From positions 124,001 to 188,000 of the forward strand of contig OY969103.1 of the NCBI GenBank assembly GCA_963697915.1: 64,000 nucleotides of DNA, written 5' to 3'. Shown here piece after piece: positions 33,305-41,758 of this stretch; within the stretch, counting starts at the first letter, position 1, and the number at the start of each line of letters is the position of its first letter. Both the position numbers and the translations under genes were made by a program. The notes under the pieces were generated by a model. It made no database searches, had not been told where the DNA came from, and worked only from the letters and a program-made list of their open reading frames with translations. This DNA is from VRUE01 sp963697915. Its GTDB lineage: Bacteria; Actinomycetota; Thermoleophilia; Solirubrobacterales; 70-9.

Positions 33305-34123
33305 CTAAGCGGGGCGCGCGACGGCGGCGACCACCGTCAGGGAACCCTTGCCGCTGCCGCCGAGGCCGGCGTCGAACAGCTCGCGGGCCTCCTCGGCGCC
33401 GGCGAAGTCCTCGGCGTAGCGGGTCAGCGAGTCGATCAGGACGATCACGTCCTCGCCGCCCTCGGCGCGCGAGCGCGCCTGGGCGATCGCGTCGCCGGCG
33501 TGGTTGGGCTTGCCCGCGGAGACCAGCTCGGCCTGCGGCGCGTCGCGCTTCCACTCGGCGAGCTCCTCGGGGCTGGGGTCGATCAGCAGCGCGACGGGGT
33601 CCGGCCCATCGGAAGCGCCGGACAGCTCCGCCGCGAGCTCGCGCAGCAGCGCCGTGCAGGCCTCGCGGCTCTCGGCGTAGACGATCGTCTGCCGGCCGGC
33701 AGTGGCAGGCAGGACCAGGTCGTGGACGCGGAGACCCTTGGGGCGGCGCCCCCAGCGGCGGCGGCGTTTGCGTTTCGGCCGCCCGGCCGGGGCCGGCGTC
33801 GCCGCAGCAGTCGGGGCCGGCTCCTCCTCGGACTCCGACTCGGCAGCGGGCTCCTCCTCCGGCTCTTCGACCTTCGGCTCCTCCTCCGGCTCCGCCTTGG
33901 CCTCGGCTTTGGCTTTCGGCTCGCGGCGCTGGCGCGGTTTGCGCTCGCGGCGCTGGCGCGGCGCGCGCTCCTGTTTCGGCGCCGCGTCCTCCTCCCCGTC
34001 GCCGTCGGCGAGCCGCTCGACCAGCTCGGCCTTGGACAGCATCCGGTAGCGCTCGATGCCCGCCTCGGCGGCGAGGTCGTGCAGGTCGGCGAGGGACTTG
34101 GACTGAAGCTGGGTCTTGTTCAC
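33305..34123 (-). CDS. Degenerate Rho-termination-factor paralogue
   Basis: A 272-residue protein with three parts. The Rho N-terminal helical domain (about 1-40) contains LADLHDLAAEAGIERYRMLSK (shortened: DLHDLAAEAGI). A low-complexity Glu/Lys/Arg linker spans about 45-125. A partial Rho ATPase domain follows: LRVHDLVLP, VALLIDPSPEELAEW (Rho: VLLIDERPEEV), VIVLIDSLTRYAEDF (Rho: VILLDSITRLARAY) and GSLTVVAAV. The RNA-binding cold-shock domain is absent. The P-loop position reads ESREACTALL, with no GKT. The protein stops just after the GSLT block, so it should not hydrolyse ATP like Rho. A TTG at 34141 overlapping the glpD stop is an alternative start (six more residues). Confidence 0.75.
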   Translation of the reverse strand: MNKTQLQSKSLADLHDLAAEAGIERYRMLSKAELVERLADGDGEEDAAPKQERAPRQRRERKPRQRREPKAKAEAKAEPEEEPKVEEPEEEPAAESESEEEPAPTAAATPAPAGRPKRKRRRRWGRRPKGLRVHDLVLPATAGRQTIVYAESREACTALLRELAAELSGASDGPDPVALLIDPSPEELAEWKRDAPQAELVSAGKPNHAGDAIAQARSRAEGGEDVIVLIDSLTRYAEDFAGAEEARELFDAGLGGSGKGSLTVVAAVARPA

Positions 34124-34137
34124 GGCGAGCAGGCTAT

Positions 34138-35790
34138 TCAACCGGCCAGCGCGAGGCGATCCAGCCAGGCCTCGGCCTCGCGCTTGACCTGTCGCCGGGT
34201 CCAGCCCAGCTCGCGTCCCAGCGCCTCGGCGACCGGCCGCACGGCGCCCGCCTCGCGCAGCTGCGGCGCGGCGAGGATCCCCAGCCGAGTGCGCCGCATC
34301 AGCACGTCCTCGACGCTGCGCGCCTGCTCCAGCCGCGCCGCGATCACCACCTCGGCGAGCAGGTCGGGGCGGCCGGGGACGATCGGCGCCGCCAGCTTCG
34401 GGTCCTCGCGGGCGAGGTCGAGGACGGCGCGCGCCGCGTGGCCGTAGCGGAAGGCGAGCTGGGCGACCGCCTCCTCGCCGACGCCCTCGGGCGCCTCCAG
34501 GTCCTCCGGCCGCGCCTCCATCCCGAGCGGTATCTCGGCCGTGTGGCAGGGGGCGTCGCGGCCCTCGCGCTCGACCAGGCGGTCGACGGTCTGCTTCGCC
34601 ATCCGCCGCCAGGTGGTGAGCTTGCCGCCGGTGATCGTCAGCATCCCCGACGAGGTCTCATACAGCTCCGCTTTGCGCGAGATGTCGACCGACTTGCGCG
34701 GGTCGCCGGTCGAGATCAGCGGCCGCACCCCGGCGTAGGCGCCGACCAGGTCGGACTCGCCGAGCGAGACGTCGAAGAAGGCGTTGACCGCCTCGAGCAG
34801 GTACTCGACGTCCTCGCCCCCCGGCCGCGGGTCGTCGATGTCGCCGTCGAAGTCGTTGTCGGTGGTGCCGACCAGGGTGCGGCCGTACCAGGGCAGGGCG
34901 AAGATCGCCCGGCCCTCGCCGGCCGGGACGATGCAGGCCGCCGAGCCGGTCGAGAGGTCGGCGCGGTCGAGCAGGATGTGGGTGCCGCGACTGGGGGCGA
35001 TCCGCGGCACGTCCTCCTCCTCGAGCAGCTCGGGCCTGATCCGGTCGGCCCAGACGCCGGTCGCGTTGACGACGTTCTCGGCCTCGACCTCGACCCGCTC
35101 GCCCGACTCGGCCTCGACGAAGGCGACCCCGGCGGCGCGGCCGTTGCGCGAGATCACCTCGCTGACCTCGGCGCCGTTGAGGCAGACGGCGCCGAAGCGG
35201 ACCGCCTCGCCGAGCACGGTAAAGACGAGGCGCACGTCGTCGGTCTGGCAGTCGTAGAAGAGGTAGGCGCTCTCGGGGTCGCGCCGCTCCAACGAGGGGA
35301 CCAGCTCGAGCAGCTCGTCGCGGTCGATCGTGCGGTGGCGGTCGGGCGACCAGTAGAAGCCCTCGTGCTCGTCCTTGGAGGAGCGCATCTCACGCCGACC
35401 GCGACCGACCCGCGTGGTCGCCATCACGTCGTACATGTTGAGCCCCAGCCCGACCCGCCGGTCGCGGCGTTCCTCGGCGAAGGCGGGGACGAGGAACGGG
35501 GTCGGGTAGACCAGGTGCGGCGCCAGCTGCACCATCAGCTGGCGCTCGAGCAGCGCCTCGCGGACCAGGCCGAGGTCGAAGTTCTGCAGGTAGCGGAGGC
35601 CGCCGTGGACCATCTTCGAGGAGCGACTGGAGGTGCCGATCGCGTAGTCGTCGCGCTCCAGCAGCGCCACCGAGTAACCGCGCGAGGCGGCGTCGAGGGC
35701 GACCCCGGCACCGGTGATGCCGCCGCCGATCACCACCACCTCGAAGCGCTGCCCGGCGATTTCCTCGAGGGCTGCGGCGCGGGTCAGCAT
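34138..35790 (-). CDS. glpD: Glycerol-3-phosphate dehydrogenase (FAD-dependent)
   Basis: A 550-residue flavoprotein oxidising glycerol-3-phosphate to dihydroxyacetone phosphate. The FAD site is VVVIGGGITGAGVALDAASRG (shortened: GGGITGAG). GTSSRSSKMVHGGLRYL is the GlpD signature, TLVGTTDND and SGMLTITGGKLTTWR follow, and a C-terminal helical domain completes it. The ATG at 35790 shares one base with the nitroreductase stop (TGATG). The frame extends upstream but runs antisense-like through the nitroreductase. It may be in the long cobalamin-riboswitch transcription unit. Confidence 0.94.
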   Translation of the reverse strand: MLTRAAALEEIAGQRFEVVVIGGGITGAGVALDAASRGYSVALLERDDYAIGTSSRSSKMVHGGLRYLQNFDLGLVREALLERQLMVQLAPHLVYPTPFLVPAFAEERRDRRVGLGLNMYDVMATTRVGRGRREMRSSKDEHEGFYWSPDRHRTIDRDELLELVPSLERRDPESAYLFYDCQTDDVRLVFTVLGEAVRFGAVCLNGAEVSEVISRNGRAAGVAFVEAESGERVEVEAENVVNATGVWADRIRPELLEEEDVPRIAPSRGTHILLDRADLSTGSAACIVPAGEGRAIFALPWYGRTLVGTTDNDFDGDIDDPRPGGEDVEYLLEAVNAFFDVSLGESDLVGAYAGVRPLISTGDPRKSVDISRKAELYETSSGMLTITGGKLTTWRRMAKQTVDRLVEREGRDAPCHTAEIPLGMEARPEDLEAPEGVGEEAVAQLAFRYGHAARAVLDLAREDPKLAAPIVPGRPDLLAEVVIAARLEQARSVEDVLMRRTRLGILAAPQLREAGAVRPVAEALGRELGWTRRQVKREAEAWLDRLALAG

Positions 35791-36299
35791 CAGTCCAGGT
35801 AGGTCGTCGCCTGCTCGACCGGCGGGCGCTCCGGTGGCTGCTTCTCCTGGCGGGCGGCGCCGAGGTGCAGCAGAGCGACGAAGCGCTCGGAGTCGGGCAT
35901 CCCGACCGCCTGCTTGCCGGCGTCGGTCCAGAGCAGCGCCGGCGTGCGCCAGTAGCCGGCGAGGCCGCGCGCATGGGCGCCGAGCAGGACGATGTAGGAG
36001 GCGACCGCGGTCGCGTGCATGTCCTCCTCGTTCTGGATCGGCTCGGTGCCGAGCGAGCAGGAGACGACGATCAGGGTCGGGGCGCGGTCGAGCTTGGCGG
36101 CGCCCTCCGGCCCGGCGACCTCCTTGAGCCGCGCCAGCGCGTGCGGCCCGACCACGCGGAAGCGCCAGGGCGCGGTCAGGTTGTGGTTCGGCGCCCAGCG
36201 GGCCAGGTCGAGCAGCTCGTCGATCTGCTCGCGCGGCAGCGGGTCCGGGCCGAAGGCCTTGTGGGTGCGGCGGCTGCGGATCGCGGTCTCTACGTCCAT
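35790..36299 (-). CDS. Nitroreductase family protein (YdjA-like)
   Basis: A 169-residue FMN-binding nitroreductase fold. AIRSRRTHKAFGPDPL holds the FMN phosphate arginines, WAPNHNLTAPWRF is the conserved substrate/FMN loop, and VALLHLG closes the fold. Members reduce nitro groups, quinones or enones. It does not show the features I would expect of BluB, although the neighbouring genes are cobalamin-linked. The ATG at 36299 gives the usual N-terminus. A GTG at 36335 overlaps the upstream stop (GTGA) and would add 12 residues; coupling favours it. Confidence 0.85.
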   Translation of the reverse strand: MDVETAIRSRRTHKAFGPDPLPREQIDELLDLARWAPNHNLTAPWRFRVVGPHALARLKEVAGPEGAAKLDRAPTLIVVSCSLGTEPIQNEEDMHATAVASYIVLLGAHARGLAGYWRTPALLWTDAGKQAVGMPDSERFVALLHLGAARQEKQPPERPPVEQATTYLD

Positions 36300-36331
36300 G
36301 GAGGGAACATAGCCGGGGACGTGCGTCTGAA

Positions 36332-38227
36332 TCACCAGCCGAAGCGGCGACCGAGGAAGAGGACGCCGCCGAGCGCGAGGCCGCCGCTGGCGAGGCCGAT
36401 GCCGACGGGAACCGCGGGACTGGGAGCCGGCGGCTCGCTCGCTTCGAAGGGCGGCGCCGCGGGCTCGGCCGGGACCGCTTCCGGTTCGTCGCCCTCGGGG
36501 ACGGTGCCGGGCGGCGGCACCGGGGTCGAGCCGGGGCCGCTGCCGGTGGCCGGCGGCGGGACCGCCGGGTTGACCTCGGTCGAGGGCGGCGCCGGGGTCG
36601 CCCCCGCGCCACCGCCGCCGCTGCCGAGCGATTCGAGCAGGCTCTGGGCCGAGCCGCTGGTGCCCGGGGGCGGGGTCGTCGGGGTCGGTGCGGCGCCGGT
36701 GCTCGACGGTGCCGGGGTCGCCTTGCGCGCCACCGGCGCCAGCGGGAAGGGCTTGCCGGCGACCGCGGCGAGGACCTGGCCGGTGACCCAGACCGGGGTC
36801 TGGTCGCTGCTGTCCGAGTAGCGGTAGTGACCGTCCGTGGCCTGGCGCGCGGCGAGGTAGTCGAGGGCGCTCTTGCTGCCGCCGCTTGCCGACTTGGCCG
36901 GGTCGGCGCCTACCGCCAGCATGCCCTGCACCGCCCAGGCGGTCGACTGGGAGTTGACCGCCCCCGAGCCGCCCAGCGGGAAGCCGCCGTTGGGGCGCTG
37001 GGCGCGGCGCAGGAAGCCGAGCCCCTGCTGCGCGGCCTGCGTGCTCGGCATCGCCTGCATCGCCGCCCCGGTCCCGTCCGCCGTGCTCGGCGAGTCGGGC
37101 GTGTCGCCCCAGCCGCCGTCGTCACCCTGGGCCTTGGCGAGCCAGGAGATCGAGCTGTCGACGCTGCCGTCGGCGCCCGCCGCCCGCAGGGCGATCACGG
37201 CGAAGGCGGTCGACCCGGGCCAGTCTTCGTAGGAGCCGTTGCCCTGCCGCTTCTTGACCAGGGCGGAGACGAGGTCGCGGCCACCGAAAGAGCGTGGGTT
37301 GACCCCGGCGCCGCGCAGGGCGAGGATCGTGCGCGCGAGGTCGCCGGGGCTCTCCAGCGCGGCGACGTTGGCGCGCAGGTAGCTGACCGGGTTGGCGCTG
37401 CCCTGGGAGACGTCGAGCGGGTTGTGGCCGGCGGCCTCGAGGCCGAGCACTGCCCAGGCGGTGATTTCGGGCGCCGACTCCTCCCCCGGCGAATCGCCCC
37501 AGCCGCCGTCAGAGTTCTGGGCCGAGATCAGCCAGCGGGCGGCATCTGCCGTACCGGCTGCCTTGGCGCTCGAGGGCAGCGAGGCGACCAGCAGCAGGGC
37601 GAGCAGCACCGTCGTCGCCACCGCCGGCGTGCGCCACTCGAAGCGCTCGCGGAAGCGGACGACCATCCGCACCATCGCCGGCCCGGCGACGAAGGCGAAC
37701 ACCGCGTTGCCGATCGCGTGGGCGAGATCGAAGGGCACGGCGCGCGACTGCAGAGCGAGAAAGCGCTCCGTCGAAAGGTCCCCGCCGTAGGTCGCCATCA
37801 AGGAGAAGTTCAGCAAAGCTCCGTAAGCGAGGCCAGCCAGCCCGCAGACGAGGGCCAGCGTAAGGCGGCCCGGACGGGGCCGGATCACGGCCACGGCGGC
37901 GCCGAGGACGCCGCAAAGCCCCCAGCCGGCCATCTGCCACGGGGTCCACGGGCCCTGGCCGAACCAGAAGTTGGAGACCAGCGCGGTGAGCGCGCCGACG
38001 GCGAAGCCGGGCGCGGCGCCGAGGGCGTAGCCGGCGACGATGATGATGTCGGTCGACGGCTTGACGTTGGGGAAGGCGGCGAAGGCGATCCGGCCGGCGA
38101 TCGCCAGCGCGGCGAGGGCGGCGACCAGGGCAACGGTCTGCGCCGGCGGCCGCGAGCGCTCGTACCAGGCGAAGCCGCCGAGCAGGACGGCGGCGAGGAT
38201 GACGAAGCTCGCCAGCTGCCAGCTCAC
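36332..38227 (-). CDS. ECF transporter S component fused to an exported alpha/alpha-barrel domain
   Basis: A 631-residue fusion. Residues 1-195 have about six membrane helices and the look of an ECF substrate-binding (S) subunit (FPNVKPSTDIIIVAGYALG, then FWFGQGPWTPWQM). A further helix at about 202-222 acts as a signal anchor. Residues about 226-490 hold at least five terpenoid-cyclase/transcobalamin-type repeats, each with a helix then DGGWGD or a similar turn. A Pro/Ser/Gly-rich spacer of about 110 residues and a final membrane helix (about 605-625) follow. In animal intrinsic factor and transcobalamin an alpha6/alpha6 barrel binds B12. The GTG overlaps the ATPase stop. Substrate cobalamin is inferred from the riboswitch. 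Confidence 0.85.
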   Translation of the reverse strand: MSWQLASFVILAAVLLGGFAWYERSRPPAQTVALVAALAALAIAGRIAFAAFPNVKPSTDIIIVAGYALGAAPGFAVGALTALVSNFWFGQGPWTPWQMAGWGLCGVLGAAVAVIRPRPGRLTLALVCGLAGLAYGALLNFSLMATYGGDLSTERFLALQSRAVPFDLAHAIGNAVFAFVAGPAMVRMVVRFRERFEWRTPAVATTVLLALLLVASLPSSAKAAGTADAARWLISAQNSDGGWGDSPGEESAPEITAWAVLGLEAAGHNPLDVSQGSANPVSYLRANVAALESPGDLARTILALRGAGVNPRSFGGRDLVSALVKKRQGNGSYEDWPGSTAFAVIALRAAGADGSVDSSISWLAKAQGDDGGWGDTPDSPSTADGTGAAMQAMPSTQAAQQGLGFLRRAQRPNGGFPLGGSGAVNSQSTAWAVQGMLAVGADPAKSASGGSKSALDYLAARQATDGHYRYSDSSDQTPVWVTGQVLAAVAGKPFPLAPVARKATPAPSSTGAAPTPTTPPPGTSGSAQSLLESLGSGGGGAGATPAPPSTEVNPAVPPPATGSGPGSTPVPPPGTVPEGDEPEAVPAEPAAPPFEASEPPAPSPAVPVGIGLASGGLALGGVLFLGRRFGW

Positions 38228-39936
38228 GACGCTCCCCCTTCGTCGCCAGCCAGGAAGGCGGCGCCCTGCTCGGGCGTGACCACGCCGGGCAGGTCGAGGA
38301 TTCGCGCGACCTCGGTGGCGAAGTACCAGCCACCCGAGAGGACCTCGGCGGCGTCGCCGTCGGCGATCACCACCCCATCACCCAACAGCACCACCCGCCG
38401 CGCGAAGGCGGCGGCGAACTCGACGTCATGGGTGGCGACGACTACACCGGCGCCCTGGCAGGCGAGGCCCTCGATCAGCTCGACCAGCTCCGCCTTCCGC
38501 GCCCGGTCCATCCCCCGCGTCGGCTCGTCGAGCGCAACGAGTCCCGGCAGCTCGTCGCCTTCCATCCGCCCCGCCAGCGTGATCGCCAGCGCCAGCCGCT
38601 GCCGCTCGCCACCAGACAAGTCACGCGGATCCGCGTCAACCGCGTGCTCCAGCCCCACCGTCCGCAGCGCCGCCGCCCCCGCGCTGCCCGGCAGCTCATC
38701 CCCCACCCGCTCGCGCACCAGGTAATCGCCCGGGTTCTGCATCAGCAGAGCGATCCCACCCGGCGCCTCAGCCTTCCCCTTCACCGGTTTCGTCAGCCCC
38801 GCCAGCGCCCTGAGCAACGTGCTCTTGCCAGCCCCGTTCCGTCCCATCAGCGCCACACGCTCCCCCTGCCCCACCTGCAAGTCAATCCCCTTCAGCACAT
38901 CTCGCCGTTCCTCCTTCTCGTCTCCGAGCTCCACCCAAAGGTTCCTGACGTTGACCACAGGCGGGCGGTTGGAGGGGGATCGGACCCCCTCCTCTCTCAA
39001 CTTTTCGGAAGGAGTGGGAGTGTGATCCCCCTTGCCATCGGGGTCGGTCAACGCGAGGGTTTGGCGCGCTTGACGGACACCCGTGGGCAGGGGCGTGATT
39101 CCGGCGAGAGAGAAGAGGCGGGCGGAGGGGGTCTCCAGGGCGGCGTCGGTTTCCTGAGCCCAGCAGAGGAAGCTGGCGGGAATGCCGTCGAAGGCGATTG
39201 CTCCCGAGTCCATAGCGATAACACGATCCGCAGCGGCGAGGCAGCGCTCCAAACGGTGCTCCGCGAGAAGGATGGTGACCCCCCACTCCTCATTGAGGCG
39301 ACGGAGGAGCCAGATCAGCTCGTCACCGGCGACTGGGTCCAGCTGGGAAGTGGGCTCGTCGAGGAGGACAAGCTTGGGACGAGTGACGAGAGCTGCCGCG
39401 AGGGCGACGCGTTGGAGCTCACCGCCGGAGAGGGTGTCGACGGTGCGGTCGAGCAGATGTGGGATCGCAAGGGCCAAGGCGACCTCCTCGACCGCTCTTG
39501 CGCGAGTAGCCGCGGAGCTTCCACGCATCTCCAAGGGCAAGCCGATCTCGGCGCTTACGGTCGTCGAGACGATTTGGGTCTCGGGGTCCTGGGCGACGTA
39601 GCCGACGGCCGCGGCCAGGTCGCCGGGGCCGGCGGCGATCGCGTCTTGACCGGCGACCTCGATGCGGCCGGAGATCTCGCCGCCGTGGAAGTGAGGGACC
39701 AGGCCGCACGCCGCACGCAGCAGCGTGGTCTTGCCGCAGGCGGAGCGGCCGGCAAGGACCGCGAACTCCCCCGCGGAGAGGGTCAGCGAGACGTCCTCGA
39801 GAACGGGGGATGCATTTCCCCCCAATGACGGGGTGAATGCATCCTTCATTGGGTGGTCGGCGGCGGAGTAGGCGTAGGTGAGGGCCTCGATCGCGAGGGC
39901 GGGCGGGGCGAACTGGGTGGTGGCGACGTCAGCCAT
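38224..39936 (-). CDS. ECF transporter ATPase, two CbiO-type ABC domains in one chain
   Basis: A 570-residue tandem ABC protein. The first domain has Walker A GRSACGKTT, signature LSGGELQR and Walker B LVLLDEPTSQLD. The second, after a linker near residues 290-340, has GRNGAGKST, LSGGERQR and VALDEPTRGMD. Fused CbiO pairs energise energy-coupling-factor transporters. The ATG has a strong Shine-Dalgarno (AGGAGG, 4 bases away) and lies 8 bases inside the end of cbiQ. The end overlaps the S-component gene by 4 bases, so transporter subunits are translated together. Confidence 0.93.
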   Translation of the reverse strand: MADVATTQFAPPALAIEALTYAYSAADHPMKDAFTPSLGGNASPVLEDVSLTLSAGEFAVLAGRSACGKTTLLRAACGLVPHFHGGEISGRIEVAGQDAIAAGPGDLAAAVGYVAQDPETQIVSTTVSAEIGLPLEMRGSSAATRARAVEEVALALAIPHLLDRTVDTLSGGELQRVALAAALVTRPKLVLLDEPTSQLDPVAGDELIWLLRRLNEEWGVTILLAEHRLERCLAAADRVIAMDSGAIAFDGIPASFLCWAQETDAALETPSARLFSLAGITPLPTGVRQARQTLALTDPDGKGDHTPTPSEKLREEGVRSPSNRPPVVNVRNLWVELGDEKEERRDVLKGIDLQVGQGERVALMGRNGAGKSTLLRALAGLTKPVKGKAEAPGGIALLMQNPGDYLVRERVGDELPGSAGAAALRTVGLEHAVDADPRDLSGGERQRLALAITLAGRMEGDELPGLVALDEPTRGMDRARKAELVELIEGLACQGAGVVVATHDVEFAAAFARRVVLLGDGVVIADGDAAEVLSGGWYFATEVARILDLPGVVTPEQGAAFLAGDEGGAS

Positions 39937-40840
39937 TGCGCCTCCTGGGAGCGAGGCCGGCGAGGGCGACGACGAGGGAGACCGCGAGGGTCGCAGGGGC
40001 GAGACCGACCGAGATCGTCGGGTAGGCGCGGAACGCGTCGGCGCCAAGGACCTCGCCGGCGATCGCGGCGGTGAGGACGACCGCGCCGACCGCGTAGAAG
40101 CGGGCGTCGAAGCGAGACGGCGTCCGCCGATGGTGCGGTTCGGAGGTCCCTGGACCCCTCAATCCACCCATAAACCGGCGGCGCGGGACGTCGAGGCTGT
40201 AGCCACGCAGCTCGAGCGTCGCCGCTACGTCGACGGCACGGTCCAGGGAACCCGTCAGCAGGCGGCGCACAAGCGGGGTGCGGCCGACGGGGGCGGCGGC
40301 CGGGCCGCGCAGCTCGCGCGTGTCGCGCAGGCGGGCGGCGTCGGCGGCGGCGACCGGGACGAGGCGCGAGATCAGCGCCGCGGTCAGCGCCGAGCGCCCC
40401 GCCAGCGGCCGCAGCGCGCGCAGCACCCGGTCGGGGTCGACGCAGGCCGAGTAGACGCCGAAGGCGATCATCACCACCACCGCGCGCAGGCCGAAGATCG
40501 CACCGTCGGCGATCGCCTCGGCGGTGACGTCGACGCGGTCGAACAGCGGCCACTCGCCGAGCCGCAGCAGCACCGTCTCACCGCGGTTGACGACGATCGC
40601 GTTGACGATGACGATCGGCAGGGCGATCACGAGCCCGAGCTTGGTCGCCGAGACCACCGCCCGGCGCGCCCCCGCGAGCACGCCGGCCAGCGCCGCCGCG
40701 ACGCCGACCGCGGCCAGCACCAGCGGGCTCTCGTAGAGGAACGCGACGACGACCAGGGCGCCGAGGTAGGCGACCGCGGCACCCGGCGAGGCCGCCTGCA
40801 GCGGCCCGGTACGCGGGGTGTAAGCGAACGGTGATCTCAC
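39929..40840 (-). CDS. ECF transporter transmembrane (T) component, CbiQ-like
   Basis: A 303-residue membrane protein with helices near residues 20-75, 100-120 and at the C-terminus. The long cytoplasmic coupling region contains the two Ala-Arg-Gly-type motifs of T components, seen here as DTRELRGPAA and LELRGYSL. It joins the S component to the ATPase. The GTG lies inside the stop codon of the DUF4430 lipoprotein (GTGA). Confidence 0.9.
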   Translation of the reverse strand: MRSPFAYTPRTGPLQAASPGAAVAYLGALVVVAFLYESPLVLAAVGVAAALAGVLAGARRAVVSATKLGLVIALPIVIVNAIVVNRGETVLLRLGEWPLFDRVDVTAEAIADGAIFGLRAVVVMIAFGVYSACVDPDRVLRALRPLAGRSALTAALISRLVPVAAADAARLRDTRELRGPAAAPVGRTPLVRRLLTGSLDRAVDVAATLELRGYSLDVPRRRFMGGLRGPGTSEPHHRRTPSRFDARFYAVGAVVLTAAIAGEVLGADAFRAYPTISVGLAPATLAVSLVVALAGLAPRRRNG

Positions 40841-41754
40841 TGGACCGGCAACGGCGTCTCCTCGCCACCCTCGGTCGCCACCGCGTAATGGTCGCGCAGG
40901 TGGTCGGCGTCGAGCAAGCCCGCCGCGGCCGCGACCCCACTCACCGTCGCGCCGCTGACCAGCCAGACCGGCGGCCCGCCGTAGCGGCGCGTCGCCGCGA
41001 CCAGCCCGGCGCCGGGGCCGAACTCCCGCGCCACCCCCCCCGCTTCGTCCAGCCCGCGCAGGGCGTAGCCGCCCCCGTCGCCGGCGAACTCGGCGAAGAC
41101 GCCGCTGGTCTGCGGGCCGCGCTCGAGCTGCGCCGCCGCCGGGTCCTCGCGCAGCTGCTCCCAGGGCCCGACCAGGACCCGGATCGCGTCCCCCGGCGCG
41201 CCCGCGGCGAGCTCGGCGCCGGCGGCACGCAGCCGGGCGCGCACCTCCCCGCAGGCATCGCCGCCGCCGCGGCACTCGACCGCCACCGGGCGGCGCTCGC
41301 CTTCGTAGCCGCCGACCAGCGGCCGCGGCCAGGAGCCGACCACTGCCGGCACCCGCGAGGCCGCCGTCCACTCGCGGTAGTCCCACCAGATCGCCTCGCC
41401 GCCCTCGAGGTCGAAGTCGGCGGCGCCGATCGGGGACTCGACCCCGTTGACATAGAAGAACCAGTCGTAGCGGCGGCCGTCGCGCACCGCTTCGGCAACC
41501 CCCTCGATCGACTGAACGTAGCCGCCGCCGTAGCGGGTGCCGATCTCGGCCTCGCCTTCGAGCAGGCGCATCACCGTGTCGGACTCGACGATCTCCACCT
41601 CGACCGGGGCGACCAGCGGCTCGGCGCCGTAGTCGCGGGTCACGGTCAGCGAGACCTCGCCGGCCCCCTCGCCGGCCCCGAACCCGCAGCCGGCGGCCGC
41701 GAACGCCGCCGAGAGCAGCGCGATCGCGACCGCTGTGCTGCGGCACCGGTTCAA
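40837..41754 (-). CDS. DUF4430 lipoprotein (transcobalamin beta-domain-like)
   Basis: A 305-residue lipoprotein with a signal peptide and lipobox AAGC (lipidated Cys 23). Residues about 58-130 match DUF4430, the C-terminal beta-domain of transcobalamin/intrinsic factor. These are VMRLLEGEAEIGTRYGGGYV (shortened), YDWFFYVNGVES and GEAIWWDYREW. The remaining 170 residues form an additional domain I do not recognise. It probably sits on the outer membrane face and presents substrate to the S component. Translation starts at a TTG four bases after the preceding gene. It overlaps cbiQ. Confidence 0.85.
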   Translation of the reverse strand: MNRCRSTAVAIALLSAAFAAAGCGFGAGEGAGEVSLTVTRDYGAEPLVAPVEVEIVESDTVMRLLEGEAEIGTRYGGGYVQSIEGVAEAVRDGRRYDWFFYVNGVESPIGAADFDLEGGEAIWWDYREWTAASRVPAVVGSWPRPLVGGYEGERRPVAVECRGGGDACGEVRARLRAAGAELAAGAPGDAIRVLVGPWEQLREDPAAAQLERGPQTSGVFAEFAGDGGGYALRGLDEAGGVAREFGPGAGLVAATRRYGGPPVWLVSGATVSGVAAAAGLLDADHLRDHYAVATEGGEETPLPVQ

Positions 41755-41758
41755 CGGA

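Noticed and set aside
35790..36299. Possible BluB (dimethylbenzimidazole synthase) in the B12 operon
   Set aside because: It belongs to the same fold, but the sequence looks like a YdjA-type nitroreductase and I could not see BluB-specific features; kept as a generic nitroreductase.
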